From: Fibrobacter sp.
Lineage (GTDB): Bacteria > Fibrobacterota > Fibrobacteria > Fibrobacterales > Fibrobacteraceae
Reading direction: 5' to 3'
Assembly (NCBI GenBank): GCA_017520105.1
Contig: JAFWRL010000112.1
Coordinates: 1-39,898 of the forward strand
Length of the DNA stretch: 39,898 nucleotides
Made by a program: the position numbers and the translations under genes. This document shows, in pieces, positions 1 through 8,181 of this stretch. Position 1 is the first letter of the stretch. Each line of letters begins with the position of its first letter. The notes under the pieces were generated by a model that made no database searches, was not told where the DNA came from, and worked only from the letters and a program-made list of their open reading frames with translations.

Positions 1-24
1 GTAAAGTATAAATGCTTCTTCATC

Positions 25-966
25 TTAGCCCTGCATTCCTTTGCGCATAATCGCGGTGAGTTCTTCGTTTGTTCTGTTCTCGGTTTCTTTTGGGAACCAT
101 TTCTTGAAACTTTCTAGCCCCTGGTGGACTAGCATGCCTTCGCCGGTCACCACCTTGCAACCCTTGGCTTCGGCCATTTGCAAAAGCTTGGTGCGAGGCG
201 GGGTATAAACGATATCGCAGACGACCTGGCCTTTGTGCAGACATTCGTCTGTAACGGGGGATGCGTCAACGTTCGGAGTCATGCCGACCGAAGTGGCGTT
301 GATGATAATGTCGAAATGGGCAGAAATGCTCTCGAATTCGGAAAACGTCGTAACTTGAACATCCTTGAAATTCTTGTCGCCAGCTTTGCCCGACTGGAAA
401 AACTTGTTCAACGAACCGGCGAGCGAGTCGCCTTTTTCTTTGGTGCGGCAAACAATTGTAAGCTCGTTTCCTTGTTCCACAAGCGTAAACGCAATCGACT
501 GCGCTGCGCCACCGTTTCCGAGTAGAGCAATCTTTTTGCCTGTCGGATTGACCTCATTCTCTTCGAGATTTCGCACGCAACCATACGGGTCTGTCGTCGT
601 ACCGCAGAGAGTTCCGCCGACAACGCCATCCTTCCAGTAGAGCGTGTTCACGCTGCCGGTGAACTTCGAAATTTCCGAAAGTTCATCGACCAGGCGGGGA
701 GAACCGTCTGCGTTGAAAAATTCCGTCTTGTAGGGAATGGTGACGTTTGCGCCGCGGAACTTCATCGCCTTGAAGCCTTCAATGGCCTGTGCGAAATTTT
801 CTGGTTCGGGGGCGTAGGGGAGATAAGCCGCATTGATGCCGAGTGCTTTAAACAAAGCGTTGTGCATAGCGGGCGATTTGCTGTGTGCAACCGGATGCCC
901 GAAAATGCAAAGAGTTTCCGTCTTTCCGTTTATGGAAGCCAAAGTAACCTCGTATGTCCTTCCCAC
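25..966 (-). CDS. aroE: Shikimate dehydrogenase
   Basis: Reduces 3-dehydroshikimate to shikimate with NADPH in cytosolic aromatic amino acid synthesis. The N-terminal substrate lobe has IFGHPVAHSKSP (HSKSP binds substrate) and NVTIPYK, whose lysine is the catalytic base of the family. The second catalytic-loop region reads TTDPYG, and the NADP site is GNGGAAQS. The near C-terminus has GEGMLVHQG, matching the family's G-MLV-QG motif. At about 313 aa it is slightly longer than the usual 270-290 aa. The start is uncertain: GTG at 966 has no clear Shine-Dalgarno, whereas an in-frame TTG at 942 is preceded by GAGG with good spacing and would give a product 8 residues shorter. It diverges from der across a 142-nt AT-rich gap. 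Confidence 0.95.
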   Translation of the reverse strand: MGRTYEVTLASINGKTETLCIFGHPVAHSKSPAMHNALFKALGINAAYLPYAPEPENFAQAIEGFKAMKFRGANVTIPYKTEFFNADGSPRLVDELSEISKFTGSVNTLYWKDGVVGGTLCGTTTDPYGCVRNLEENEVNPTGKKIALLGNGGAAQSIAFTLVEQGNELTIVCRTKEKGDSLAGSLNKFFQSGKAGDKNFKDVQVTTFSEFESISAHFDIIINATSVGMTPNVDASPVTDECLHKGQVVCDIVYTPPRTKLLQMAEAKGCKVVTGEGMLVHQGLESFKKWFPKETENRTNEELTAIMRKGMQG

Positions 967-1108
967 CTGTGGGGAAAAACTCTAAATAAATACACTACAA
1001 AGATATATTATTCTTGGTTAAAAATATGCAATAAGAAATTAACAGAGGGCAGAAGAATCACCTTCTCGTCTAAACACCCCCTAGACACAATTTCTATATT
1101 TATATTCG

Positions 1109-2536
1109 ATGAAATTACCTATAGTGTGCATAATTGGACGACCGAACGTCGGAAAGTCCTCCCTTTTCAACCGCATTCTTGGCCGCAGGGCCGCCGTAGT
1201 CAGCGACCGTGATGGCGTCACGCGTGACCGTCATTACCAAAATGCAATTTACAAGGGACATGAATTTACCGTTGTCGATACGGGCGGTTTTTTGCCCGAT
1301 GATTCCATCGACGTCTTGGCCGATAGCGTCCGCGCCCAAATTTTCAATGCCGTGAACGAGTCCGACCTCGTACTTTTCATGGTGGATATTCGCGTGGGCA
1401 TCACCAAGCTCGACCAGCAGTTTGCACGCCTCATCCGCAAGCTTGACAAAAAGGTTATCCTTGTTGCGAACAAGAGTGAATTGCAGGGCGACCGCCAGGA
1501 AAGTTACGAATTCCTCAAGCTTGGCTTCGGTCAGCCGCGTACGATTAGCGCTTTGACGGGGTACGCCTGTCTTTCGTTGCTCGATGAAGTTGTTTCTGTG
1601 CTGCCGACTCCGGTTCGTGGTGAGCGCCGTGAGGAACGTCCGATTCGCTTTGCTATTCTCGGGCGCCCGAATGCGGGCAAGAGCACGCTCCTCAACCGTT
1701 TGTTGAACGAAGAACGTGCCGTGGTTTCGGACATTCCGGGAACGACCCGCGATTCCATTGACTGTGATTTTATCGTTGACGGACAAAAGTTCGTGGTCAC
1801 GGACACCGCAGGCCTCCGCAAAAAGGCCAAAGTCGAAGACGAAGTCGAGGTGTTCAGCAACATGCGCACGCTCGAAAGCATCCACCGTTCGGATTTGTCC
1901 GTGCTCGTCGTCGATTGTACCCGCGGCATGGAAATTCAGGATTACCGCATCATTACGGAAATCCGCAAGGCTGGGAAGGGTCTTATTGTCGTTTTGAACA
2001 AGTGGGATATTCTCCCGAACAAGAACGACAAGTCTTTTGACCACATGATTCGTGACCTCCTGGAACGCGAACCGATGCTTGAATTTGTACCGATTCTTTC
2101 GATCAGCGCCAAGGAAGGCCAGCGTGTGGGCCGTGTCATCCAGGCGATTCAGACCGTGTATGCCAACTGCCGCCGTGTGCTTGGCCGTGACCGCGTTGCC
2201 GAAAGTTTTGCGAACTTCTTGCAAGAGAAGGCACCTCCGAGCCACAACGGCCGCGTCGTCATGCTTACGCGAGCCTGCCAGGTCATGGTGGAACCGCCGG
2301 TCATCGCTGTAGAAACGCGCACTCCGGAACTTGTCGATGAATCGTACAAGCGCTACTTGCTCAAAAAGTTTTATGACGAGTTCCAGCTACAGGGTGCCCC
2401 GCTCCGCTTGAACTTCGATAGGAAATTAACTCTTAGAAAGGACGAAGAACTTGAACAGTTTACTGAGCTTTCCAATAGCGTACTTGCTGGGGTCGATCCC
2501 CAGCGCCATATGGGTAGCAAAACTCGCGAAAGGTAA
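1109..2536 (+). CDS. der: Ribosome biogenesis GTPase Der (EngA)
   Basis: Tandem-domain GTPase needed for 50S subunit maturation. Two G domains are visible: P-loop GRPNVGKS at residues 10-17 with DTGG, and P-loop GRPNAGKS from about residue 185 with DTAG and NKWD. A KH-like C-terminal domain follows. The G4 motif of domain 1 is NKSE rather than the usual NKxD, which could weaken guanine specificity there. The C-terminus runs about 35 residues past the usual end and overlaps plsY. The start has no Shine-Dalgarno; TATATT hexamers lie at 1095-1100 and 1101-1106, so the message may be leaderless or nearly so. Confidence 0.97.
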   Translation: MKLPIVCIIGRPNVGKSSLFNRILGRRAAVVSDRDGVTRDRHYQNAIYKGHEFTVVDTGGFLPDDSIDVLADSVRAQIFNAVNESDLVLFMVDIRVGITKLDQQFARLIRKLDKKVILVANKSELQGDRQESYEFLKLGFGQPRTISALTGYACLSLLDEVVSVLPTPVRGERREERPIRFAILGRPNAGKSTLLNRLLNEERAVVSDIPGTTRDSIDCDFIVDGQKFVVTDTAGLRKKAKVEDEVEVFSNMRTLESIHRSDLSVLVVDCTRGMEIQDYRIITEIRKAGKGLIVVLNKWDILPNKNDKSFDHMIRDLLEREPMLEFVPILSISAKEGQRVGRVIQAIQTVYANCRRVLGRDRVAESFANFLQEKAPPSHNGRVVMLTRACQVMVEPPVIAVETRTPELVDESYKRYLLKKFYDEFQLQGAPLRLNFDRKLTLRKDEELEQFTELSNSVLAGVDPQRHMGSKTRER

Positions 2537-3116
2537 AGATTACGATATCCGTGATTACGGCTCCAAGAATGCAGGCCTTACGAATACGTTCCGTGTGCTT
2601 GGCTGGAAGCCGGCTTTGCCAGTTGTCTTCATGGACCTTTTGAAAGGTTTCCTTGGACCGTTTATCGCACAGAAAATGTGCGAGGCCCAAGTCGCCGCTG
2701 GCGGCGCTGATTATAGCGCCTGGGTTCCGCTGGTCGCGGGTCTCCTCGTGATTCTCGGTCATAGCTTTACTTGCTTTGCCGGTTTCCGTGGCGGTAAAGG
2801 CGTGCTTGCCGCGCTCGGCGTTTTCCTTGCGATTCTGCCGCTCACGGTGCTTTCGGCTTTTGCACTTTGGATTATCCTTACGGTTACGACGAAGTACGTG
2901 TCCGTTGGTAGCATTTTCGGGTGCGCCCTTCTCGGAATCCTCGCTATTTTCGGGTATGTATGCCCGGAATACTATTTCGAGAGCGTAAACCTCGGACAGA
3001 TGATTTTGGCATTAGTTGTCGCGGTGTTCGTCATCGTAAAGCACAAGTCGAACATCAAGCGCCTCCTCAACGGCACTGAAAACGGTTTTGGCTCTAAGCG
3101 CAAAACAAATGCGTAG
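2451..3116 (+). CDS. plsY: Glycerol-3-phosphate acyltransferase PlsY
   Basis: Inner-membrane enzyme that transfers an acyl group from acyl-phosphate to glycerol-3-phosphate, the first step of phospholipid synthesis. Family motifs are present: AYLLGSIPSA at the N-terminus, DYGSKNAGLTN (usually GSGN-G-TN), and the glycine-rich HSFTCFAGFRGGKGV loop. Several hydrophobic helices are evident in 221 aa. The start is a TTG at 2451 with AAAGGA at 2437-2442. A later start would delete the conserved LLGSIP segment, so the 86-nt overlap with der (other frame) appears real. The last two codons and stop lie inside a palindromic repeat that begins at 3106. Confidence 0.94.
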   Translation: MNSLLSFPIAYLLGSIPSAIWVAKLAKGKDYDIRDYGSKNAGLTNTFRVLGWKPALPVVFMDLLKGFLGPFIAQKMCEAQVAAGGADYSAWVPLVAGLLVILGHSFTCFAGFRGGKGVLAALGVFLAILPLTVLSAFALWIILTVTTKYVSVGSIFGCALLGILAIFGYVCPEYYFESVNLGQMILALVVAVFVIVKHKSNIKRLLNGTENGFGSKRKTNA

Positions 3117-3166
3117 GTTGAGTGTCGCGGCCAAGCTTGCTTGGACATGACCGAAACCAGCATTTG
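3106..3166. repeat. 61-bp palindromic repeat, copy 1
   Basis: Imperfect palindrome with outer arms CAAATGC and GCATTTG, an inner GGTT/AACC pair, and a central hairpin CCAAGC-TT-GCTTGG. It is closely similar to the element at 33623-33683. The left arm supplies the last codons and the TAG stop of plsY. Further small hairpins follow up to about 3230, for example CACCT-TT-AGGTG. Confidence 0.85.
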
Positions 3167-3315
3167 GGACTAGAGCGTAGCGATAGTCCAACTAATGGAC
3201 TTGCCTTTCTCACCTTTAGGTGGAAATCTCCATTACATTTTTTGAATAATGGCGGGCGCAATTCCATAAAATATTGTAGATTATTGGAAAAATTGAATTT
3301 AAAGGATATTTGCTC

Positions 3316-4347
3316 ATGAAAGTTACAGTTTTAGGTACTGGTGGCTGGGGGCTTACGCTTGGCCAAGTTGTTTACGAAAACAAGAACGAACTTACTTTTT
3401 GGACGAATTCTCAGGCTGAAGTAGATTTGCTTTCTACCGAGCACCAGTACAAGGACAAACTTCCGGGTGTCATTTTCCCGGCTGATTTCAAATATACAAC
3501 CGACATGCATGCCGCTTTGAACGGCTGTGATATGGTCTTGATTGTCGTGCCGTCTCAGTTTATGGCTGGCGTTGCCGCTAATCTCGGTTCCTGGACTCCT
3601 GAAAAGGGTAAGGAGCCGATTGTTGTCTGCGCCACGAAGGGCATTCTCGAAGGCACGGACCAGCTCATGAGCGAAGTCATCCTCGAAAAGGTGCCTTGGC
3701 TGACCGAAGACAAGATGGTCGCTTTCAGTGGTCCGTCTCATGCAGAAGAAGTGAGCCGCCACGTGCTTACAGCCATTGTGGCCGCTTGCGTGAACGAAAA
3801 ATCTGCAAAGATTGTGCAGAAGGCGATGAGTTGCTCTTACCTCCGCGTCTATACCTCGACCGACATCGTCGGTGTGGAACTTTGCGGTTCCGTGAAGAAC
3901 GTGATTGCTATTGCTTCCGGCGTGCTTTATGGCCTCGAAGCTAGCGGCAAGTTCAAAATTGGCGATAATACCCGCGCTGCAATTCTCACTCGCGGTCAGG
4001 CTGAAATGTGCCGCTTGGGCAAGGCTCTCGGTGCAAAGCCCGAAACGTTTGCCGGCCTTGCCGGCATGGGCGACCTCATTGTGACGTGCCTCTCGCAACA
4101 TAGCCGCAACCGCTACGTGGGCGAACACATCGGCAAGGGCGAAACGCTCGACCAGGTGCTCGCCGGCATGAAGATGATTGCCGAAGGCGTGCCGACTTGC
4201 CGCAGTACACGCGCGCTTGCCAAGAAGCTCGGCGTCGAAATGCCGATTGTCGAAGCTGTCTATCAGATGCTCTTCGAGAACCGCAAGGTCGAAGACGTGG
4301 TCAAGGAAATCTGGGGCCGCGAACTCAAGGCCGAAAACTGGGCTTAG
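3316..4347 (+). CDS. gpsA: Glycerol-3-phosphate dehydrogenase [NAD(P)+]
   Basis: Reduces dihydroxyacetone phosphate to sn-glycerol-3-phosphate, the substrate of PlsY encoded just upstream. The NAD-binding loop GTGGWG is at residues 6-11. GPSHAEEV matches the family's GPS-A-EV motif, and GSVKNVIAI carries the catalytic lysine. GDNTRAAILTRG and GLAGMGDLI are also typical. The length of 343 aa is normal. ATG 3316 is preferred because AAAGGA at 3301-3306 sits 9 nt upstream; the in-frame TTG at 3310 is too close. The gene ends at a clear terminator. Confidence 0.96.
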   Translation: MKVTVLGTGGWGLTLGQVVYENKNELTFWTNSQAEVDLLSTEHQYKDKLPGVIFPADFKYTTDMHAALNGCDMVLIVVPSQFMAGVAANLGSWTPEKGKEPIVVCATKGILEGTDQLMSEVILEKVPWLTEDKMVAFSGPSHAEEVSRHVLTAIVAACVNEKSAKIVQKAMSCSYLRVYTSTDIVGVELCGSVKNVIAIASGVLYGLEASGKFKIGDNTRAAILTRGQAEMCRLGKALGAKPETFAGLAGMGDLIVTCLSQHSRNRYVGEHIGKGETLDQVLAGMKMIAEGVPTCRSTRALAKKLGVEMPIVEAVYQMLFENRKVEDVVKEIWGRELKAENWA

Positions 4348-4376
4348 TTCTCCCTTCGTTAGAATTAAAACAAAAG

Positions 4377-4407
4377 AATCCGCAGCTTGTGTGCCGCGGA
4401 TTTTTTT
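4377..4407 (+). terminator. Rho-independent terminator of gpsA
   Basis: Stem AATCCGC (4377-4383) with GCGGATT (4396-4402), followed by a run of seven T (4401-4407). It lies 30 nt after the gpsA stop. Confidence 0.9.
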
Positions 4408-4414
4408 GTATTGA

Positions 4415-4442
4415 AAATGGCCCGCCATTGGGCAGGCCATTT
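4415..4442 (-). terminator. Probable terminator of the GH30 gene
   Basis: Eight-bp stem AAATGGCC/GGCCATTT with a 12-nt loop, lying between convergent genes. The minus-strand T tract is short (TTTT), so this is a moderate call. Confidence 0.6.
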
Positions 4443-4462
4443 CTAAAGGTTCTGAGTGCTAT

Positions 4463-6595
4463 TTACTTCTTGATAACGCGCTGGGCGTTAGCCTTGGTCT
4501 TCAAAATGTAGGCGCCTTGGCGGAGGCTCGGCTTGAGAGTTCCGTTGGCATTGAGCGCATCGCCCTTGCGGCCCTTCCATACAAGATTTCCGTTCATGTC
4601 GAAAACGGTCGCTTCGGCGTTGAGGTTGTTCGCGGCAAAGTTCGTACGCATGCCCTTGATGGCGTCCGTGTTTCCGCCGCATCCGACGGCGACAATCTTT
4701 GCAATGAGGAGACCGGCGTTATCGCTGTTGAACGAAAGCTGCGTGGAGCCGAAGGGGGCGCCGGTTGAGTCGATTTCGTTGTCAAGCGGGACTGATACAT
4801 CGGCCCAGGAACCTGCAGGAGCGGTGTTGCCGTACTGGTAGCTGCTCCATGTGCTGCCGCCTGCGCCGCCGATGTTCACGGAAGCGTCTTCGTTGTCGAT
4901 GCTGCGCATGGTGAATACGAGTTCCTTGCACTTGGTCAACGGTTCTTTGACGGCAGCTGCATCGGGGAGCGTAAAGAGGGCGTGCTGATAACCGCAGTCA
5001 TCTTGGGCGCAACCCGCAAGCGGAACCTTCACATATTTGCTCACGCCGTCGAGGGCTGTTGTCTCGAACGTCACGGCCTTGAGCGTTTCATCGCTTTTCC
5101 AGCCTTTAGCGGCGCTTTCGTTGGCGTAATCGACAATCACGAGCGTGTCTGCAAGTTGCTTCGACGGATCGATGTAGGGGTCGTCGATGGGGGAGTCTTC
5201 GCACTGGAGCGCTGCTGTATTACTAGTGGTGAAAACGACCGTCGTGATGGACTTTGCCGGGGCGTCGATGATGGCGCCTGCGGTAACCGCCTTGCTCTTG
5301 TCGCCGCTTTCGACGGACTGCACGGCAGAAACAGGATTGTAACCGTTTACAGACAGATTCAAACTCTGTGCGGAACCTTTGTTGATGGCGACAACGGTAA
5401 TGGAATCGCAGTCGGCACTACGGAATGCGACCGTGTAGAGGTCGTTTCCGTCGCTCGTGGTGTTCACCACGCGCCAGCCCGGGTTCACGAACTTCGAATA
5501 GTGACGCATGGCGTGGTATTCGGGGTTGATGTAGAGTTTCGCTTCCTTGCAGCTGCTCCAGCCTTCACCCGGGCAAACGCCGATGAGCTGGCCGTTCTCT
5601 TCGCCCCAGAAGAGTTCCCAGGCGATATAGCCGTTGAGCTTGCCGCCGGTGAAGCCGACTTGCATGATGTGTGCAAGGCCGAGCATGTCCTGTGCACGTA
5701 CTGCGTTTTCCATCGTGCAAAATTCCGTCATGATGATAGGCTTGTTGTCGCTGCCGTAGTTCTTGCCGATAGCAGTCATCGCCTTGCGGAAGTTTTCCGG
5801 ATTCAGGTAGTTCTGGCCGGAGTTGTCGTTGCCATCGCCTGCGTGGTACAGGTGGTAGGCATAACCGTCAACGTTCTTGTCATCGAAAGCCTTTGCATAC
5901 TTTTCGAAATTGTTGTAACCGATGCCGAGCGGTTCCGGTCCGAGAATCTTCGGCGGGTTTGCAAGCGTACTGATGGAATCGCGTACGGCTTGGAGAGCTT
6001 GTTTGTAGCCTGCAATTTCACCAGTTTCGGTGGGTTCAAACAAGGTTTCTTCGTATTCGGCTTCCATGTCCGGTTCGTTCTGCAAGCTGATATAGTCGGG
6101 AATAATGCCCATCTGTTCGTAAGCCTGCAGAGAAGTCTTCCACCAGTGAGCGAATTCGCTATAGACATACTTGCCGTAGGGATCGTTGCTTGATTTTTTG
6201 AGTGACTTGTCGCTCTTGGAATGGCCCTGGTTTCCGTTCACGCTTCCACTTGGCTTGAGGCGTCCCGGAGCAGACCAACTGGACATTTCCACCTTGAGGC
6301 GGTTGCCGAGACGTTCCTTGCCTGCCTTGACGATTGCGACATCTGCTGCGATACTTGTGGTGTCTTCTTGCTTCCAGTTACCGATGCGGAGTAAGGAAAG
6401 ATTCAGGCCCGTGAATGCCGTATCGTAGAAGTCCTTCTGCATCGAAGAACTCATGGCGGTAATCCAGCTCTGGTAATAGGCGGCGCCTGCACCAAACCCG
6501 ACAACCTTCTGGGCTGTGGATGCGGGGTTCACCGTGATGTTTGCGGCAAAGGCGCTTGAGGCGAGCAATGCCGTAGAAATCAAAAATTTTTTCAT
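4463..6595 (-). CDS. Secreted GH30 family glycoside hydrolase (glucuronoxylanase/xylanase type)
   Basis: Exported polysaccharide hydrolase of 710 aa. A signal peptide (MKKFLISTALLASSAFA) is followed by a GH30 (beta/alpha)8 barrel to about residue 390 and its side beta domain to about 470. The acid/base candidate is E174 in SLQNEPD and the nucleophile candidate is E291 in IIMTEF; WSAPGRLKPSGSVNG is a typical GH30 substrate loop. A beta-sandwich, carbohydrate-binding-like module spans about 490-640. The C-terminal 60 residues (ATVFDMNGNLVWKG, GAYILK) resemble a T9SS type A sorting domain. Start 6595 has AAGGAG 5 nt upstream. Endo-xylanase or glucuronoxylanase is the likely activity; exact specificity cannot be read. 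Confidence 0.9.
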   Translation of the reverse strand: MKKFLISTALLASSAFAANITVNPASTAQKVVGFGAGAAYYQSWITAMSSSMQKDFYDTAFTGLNLSLLRIGNWKQEDTTSIAADVAIVKAGKERLGNRLKVEMSSWSAPGRLKPSGSVNGNQGHSKSDKSLKKSSNDPYGKYVYSEFAHWWKTSLQAYEQMGIIPDYISLQNEPDMEAEYEETLFEPTETGEIAGYKQALQAVRDSISTLANPPKILGPEPLGIGYNNFEKYAKAFDDKNVDGYAYHLYHAGDGNDNSGQNYLNPENFRKAMTAIGKNYGSDNKPIIMTEFCTMENAVRAQDMLGLAHIMQVGFTGGKLNGYIAWELFWGEENGQLIGVCPGEGWSSCKEAKLYINPEYHAMRHYSKFVNPGWRVVNTTSDGNDLYTVAFRSADCDSITVVAINKGSAQSLNLSVNGYNPVSAVQSVESGDKSKAVTAGAIIDAPAKSITTVVFTTSNTAALQCEDSPIDDPYIDPSKQLADTLVIVDYANESAAKGWKSDETLKAVTFETTALDGVSKYVKVPLAGCAQDDCGYQHALFTLPDAAAVKEPLTKCKELVFTMRSIDNEDASVNIGGAGGSTWSSYQYGNTAPAGSWADVSVPLDNEIDSTGAPFGSTQLSFNSDNAGLLIAKIVAVGCGGNTDAIKGMRTNFAANNLNAEATVFDMNGNLVWKGRKGDALNANGTLKPSLRQGAYILKTKANAQRVIKK

Positions 6596-6722
6596 AAAGC
6601 TCCTTAAATCATACACCAAAAAGAAAGATAAAAAAGTAGTGGCTTGTAGGCCATAGTCAGCAGATGAATGACGTGAAGAGTGTTGTTTGAATTCGATGTT
6701 CGATTTTCCTTGAACTTCGAAA

Positions 6723-6738
6723 TGTGACGCCTGTCACA
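6723..6738. promoter_or_regulatory. Perfect CRP/FNR-type operator palindrome
   Basis: TGTGA-N6-TCACA, an exact match to the enterobacterial CRP half-site arrangement. It lies 128 nt upstream of the GH30 start and 53 nt past the stop of the sugar transferase gene. A second perfect palindrome, ACCGACGTCGGT, is at 6742-6753. The regulator is not in the window, so binding by a CRP-family protein is inferred. Confidence 0.55.
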
Positions 6739-6791
6739 GAAACCGACGTCGGTCATGGACCATTAGTTTGTGAATCTTGAGCCCTAATAAA

Positions 6792-7964
6792 TTAGTACGC
6801 TCCGTCGCCTTTGAACACGACCTTGAATGTCTTGAGGATGAGCTTGATATCGTCGCCAAGCTTGCCGTCGCGGTGGATGTAGTCGTTGTCGAGACGCATC
6901 TGCCCTTCGAACGGAATGTTGCTGCGACCGCTGACCTGCCAGATGCAGGTGAGACCCGGAGTCACAGAAAGACGCATGCGGTGCCACGGTTCGTATTCGG
7001 CGACTTCTTCCGGGATGGGCGGACGCGGACCGACGATAGACATTTCGCCTTTGAGAATATTGATAAGCTGTGGCAATTCGTCGAGACTGAACTTGCGGAG
7101 AATGTGGCCGAACGGATAAATTCGCGGATCATTTTTCATCTTAAACGTCTTGCCACCTGTTTCGTTCTGCGATAGCAATTCTTTTTTGCGTTCTTCGGCA
7201 TCGACATACATGCTGCGGAATTTGTACATCGTAAACAACGTACCGTTCCGTCCAACACGTGTTTGCTTGAAGATGACAGGCCCCTTCGGGTCACTGACCT
7301 TGACCGCTAGAGCGCAGAACAAAAGGAGTGGCGAGAGAAGAATCAGGGCGATAGAGGAACAAGTGACATCAACGGTTCTCTTGATGATATGCCTGAAGCG
7401 AATCTTGTGCGGGTGTTGCCAGATGTCCGAAAGATTCAGCCTGTTCAACGTGAAGAAACTTCCGTTAGTGCTGTTGAACTCCTTCAGCTTGCAGTCCATT
7501 TCGAGATTATCCTTTTCTTGATAACCTGTGTAAAGGTACGCTTGGAATATAGGAGCCTTCGGTTTGTGGCGCAAAGCCTGGATGAGTCCCGCGTCATTCA
7601 GCTTGTGCAGGATTTCCTTGCGGATGGCTTCTAGCGTGCTCATGTCCGAATTCAGGAGAATGACGCCGATACCGCTGTTGTCGCTCAGGTAACCAAGGAC
7701 GTCGATGAACCTCAAATGCGAAAACATCGTGAGGACACTGATTTTCCATGTATTTTCGACAATCTTCGACGGGCGACCCCAGCCGAGCACGTCGTACTGG
7801 TGCGAATAAATCTTTATAAATAGGAATGGCTTGCGGGTGCGGTTTGCGCGCAAAAACTCCTCGTTCAGTCGGGCCTTGAATAGTTTGACCGGATAAACGA
7901 TGTTCTTTAGCTTTTGCTCGTTTAGAATCGAACCAATTGCTGGGTTTACGGCTTCCTGTTCCAT
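6792..7964 (-). CDS. Polyprenyl-phosphate sugar-1-phosphate transferase with degenerate GGDEF-like N-terminus
   Basis: The C-terminal half (about residues 190-390) is a bacterial sugar transferase domain (PF02397), which starts exopolysaccharide or O-glycan units by loading a sugar-phosphate onto undecaprenyl phosphate. Visible marks are one membrane helix, KVSDPKGPVIFKQTRVGRNG, YKFRSM, KFSLDELPQLINILKGEMSIVGPRP and TPGLTCIWQVSGR. The N-terminal 190 residues contain DVLGYLSDNSGIGVILL, which aligns with the DxxGRxGGDEFxxLL core of diguanylate cyclases but lacks the GGDEF signature. There is no Shine-Dalgarno; TATATT at 7972-7977 ends 7 nt before the ATG, suggesting a leaderless message. Confidence 0.88.
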   Translation of the reverse strand: MEQEAVNPAIGSILNEQKLKNIVYPVKLFKARLNEEFLRANRTRKPFLFIKIYSHQYDVLGWGRPSKIVENTWKISVLTMFSHLRFIDVLGYLSDNSGIGVILLNSDMSTLEAIRKEILHKLNDAGLIQALRHKPKAPIFQAYLYTGYQEKDNLEMDCKLKEFNSTNGSFFTLNRLNLSDIWQHPHKIRFRHIIKRTVDVTCSSIALILLSPLLLFCALAVKVSDPKGPVIFKQTRVGRNGTLFTMYKFRSMYVDAEERKKELLSQNETGGKTFKMKNDPRIYPFGHILRKFSLDELPQLINILKGEMSIVGPRPPIPEEVAEYEPWHRMRLSVTPGLTCIWQVSGRSNIPFEGQMRLDNDYIHRDGKLGDDIKLILKTFKVVFKGDGAY

Positions 7965-8181
7965 GGTTGATAATATAGTAAAAAGAAAATTTGGGATTAG
8001 AATTTGGGGGCATGTAATTTAGGGGTTATAATCTAGGAGTGTTACTTATACTTTTTTTTTGACATTTTATCGCAATTTTTCAACCGTTAATCGCTAAATT
8101 CTATGTATCATTTTTGTATAGAATTGTAAGATTGTACTTTATTCTTCAGTAATTTTTAAGAAAAATGTCCAAAGAGGGACC
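7965..8181. promoter_or_regulatory. Divergent AT-rich intergenic region
   Basis: 217 nt between the sugar transferase (-) and the giant surface protein (+). It contains long T tracts, a TTGACA on the plus strand near 8060 without a well-placed -10, and the minus-strand TATATT described for the transferase. I see no gene or repeat in it. Confidence 0.4.

Noticed and set aside
1115..2245. A 376-codon open frame on the minus strand
   Set aside because: Antisense to der; no start context and no recognisable domain.
2972..3163. Two small minus-strand frames (also 33570-33836) both beginning MLVSVMSKQAWPR
   Set aside because: The shared peptide is only the translation of the 61-bp palindromic repeat; the rest is unrelated, so I treat it as repeat DNA and not a gene family.
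3331..4440. A 369-codon open frame on the minus strand
   Set aside because: Antisense to gpsA and running through its terminator.
4982..6193. A 403-codon open frame on the plus strand
   Set aside because: Antisense to the GH30 gene, which has a signal peptide, catalytic motifs and a good ribosome binding site. It is a by-product of biased codon use.
8058..8100. TTGACA after a T tract as promoter of the giant surface protein
   Set aside because: No -10 at 16-18 nt; I could not place a convincing core promoter and left it as an AT-rich region.
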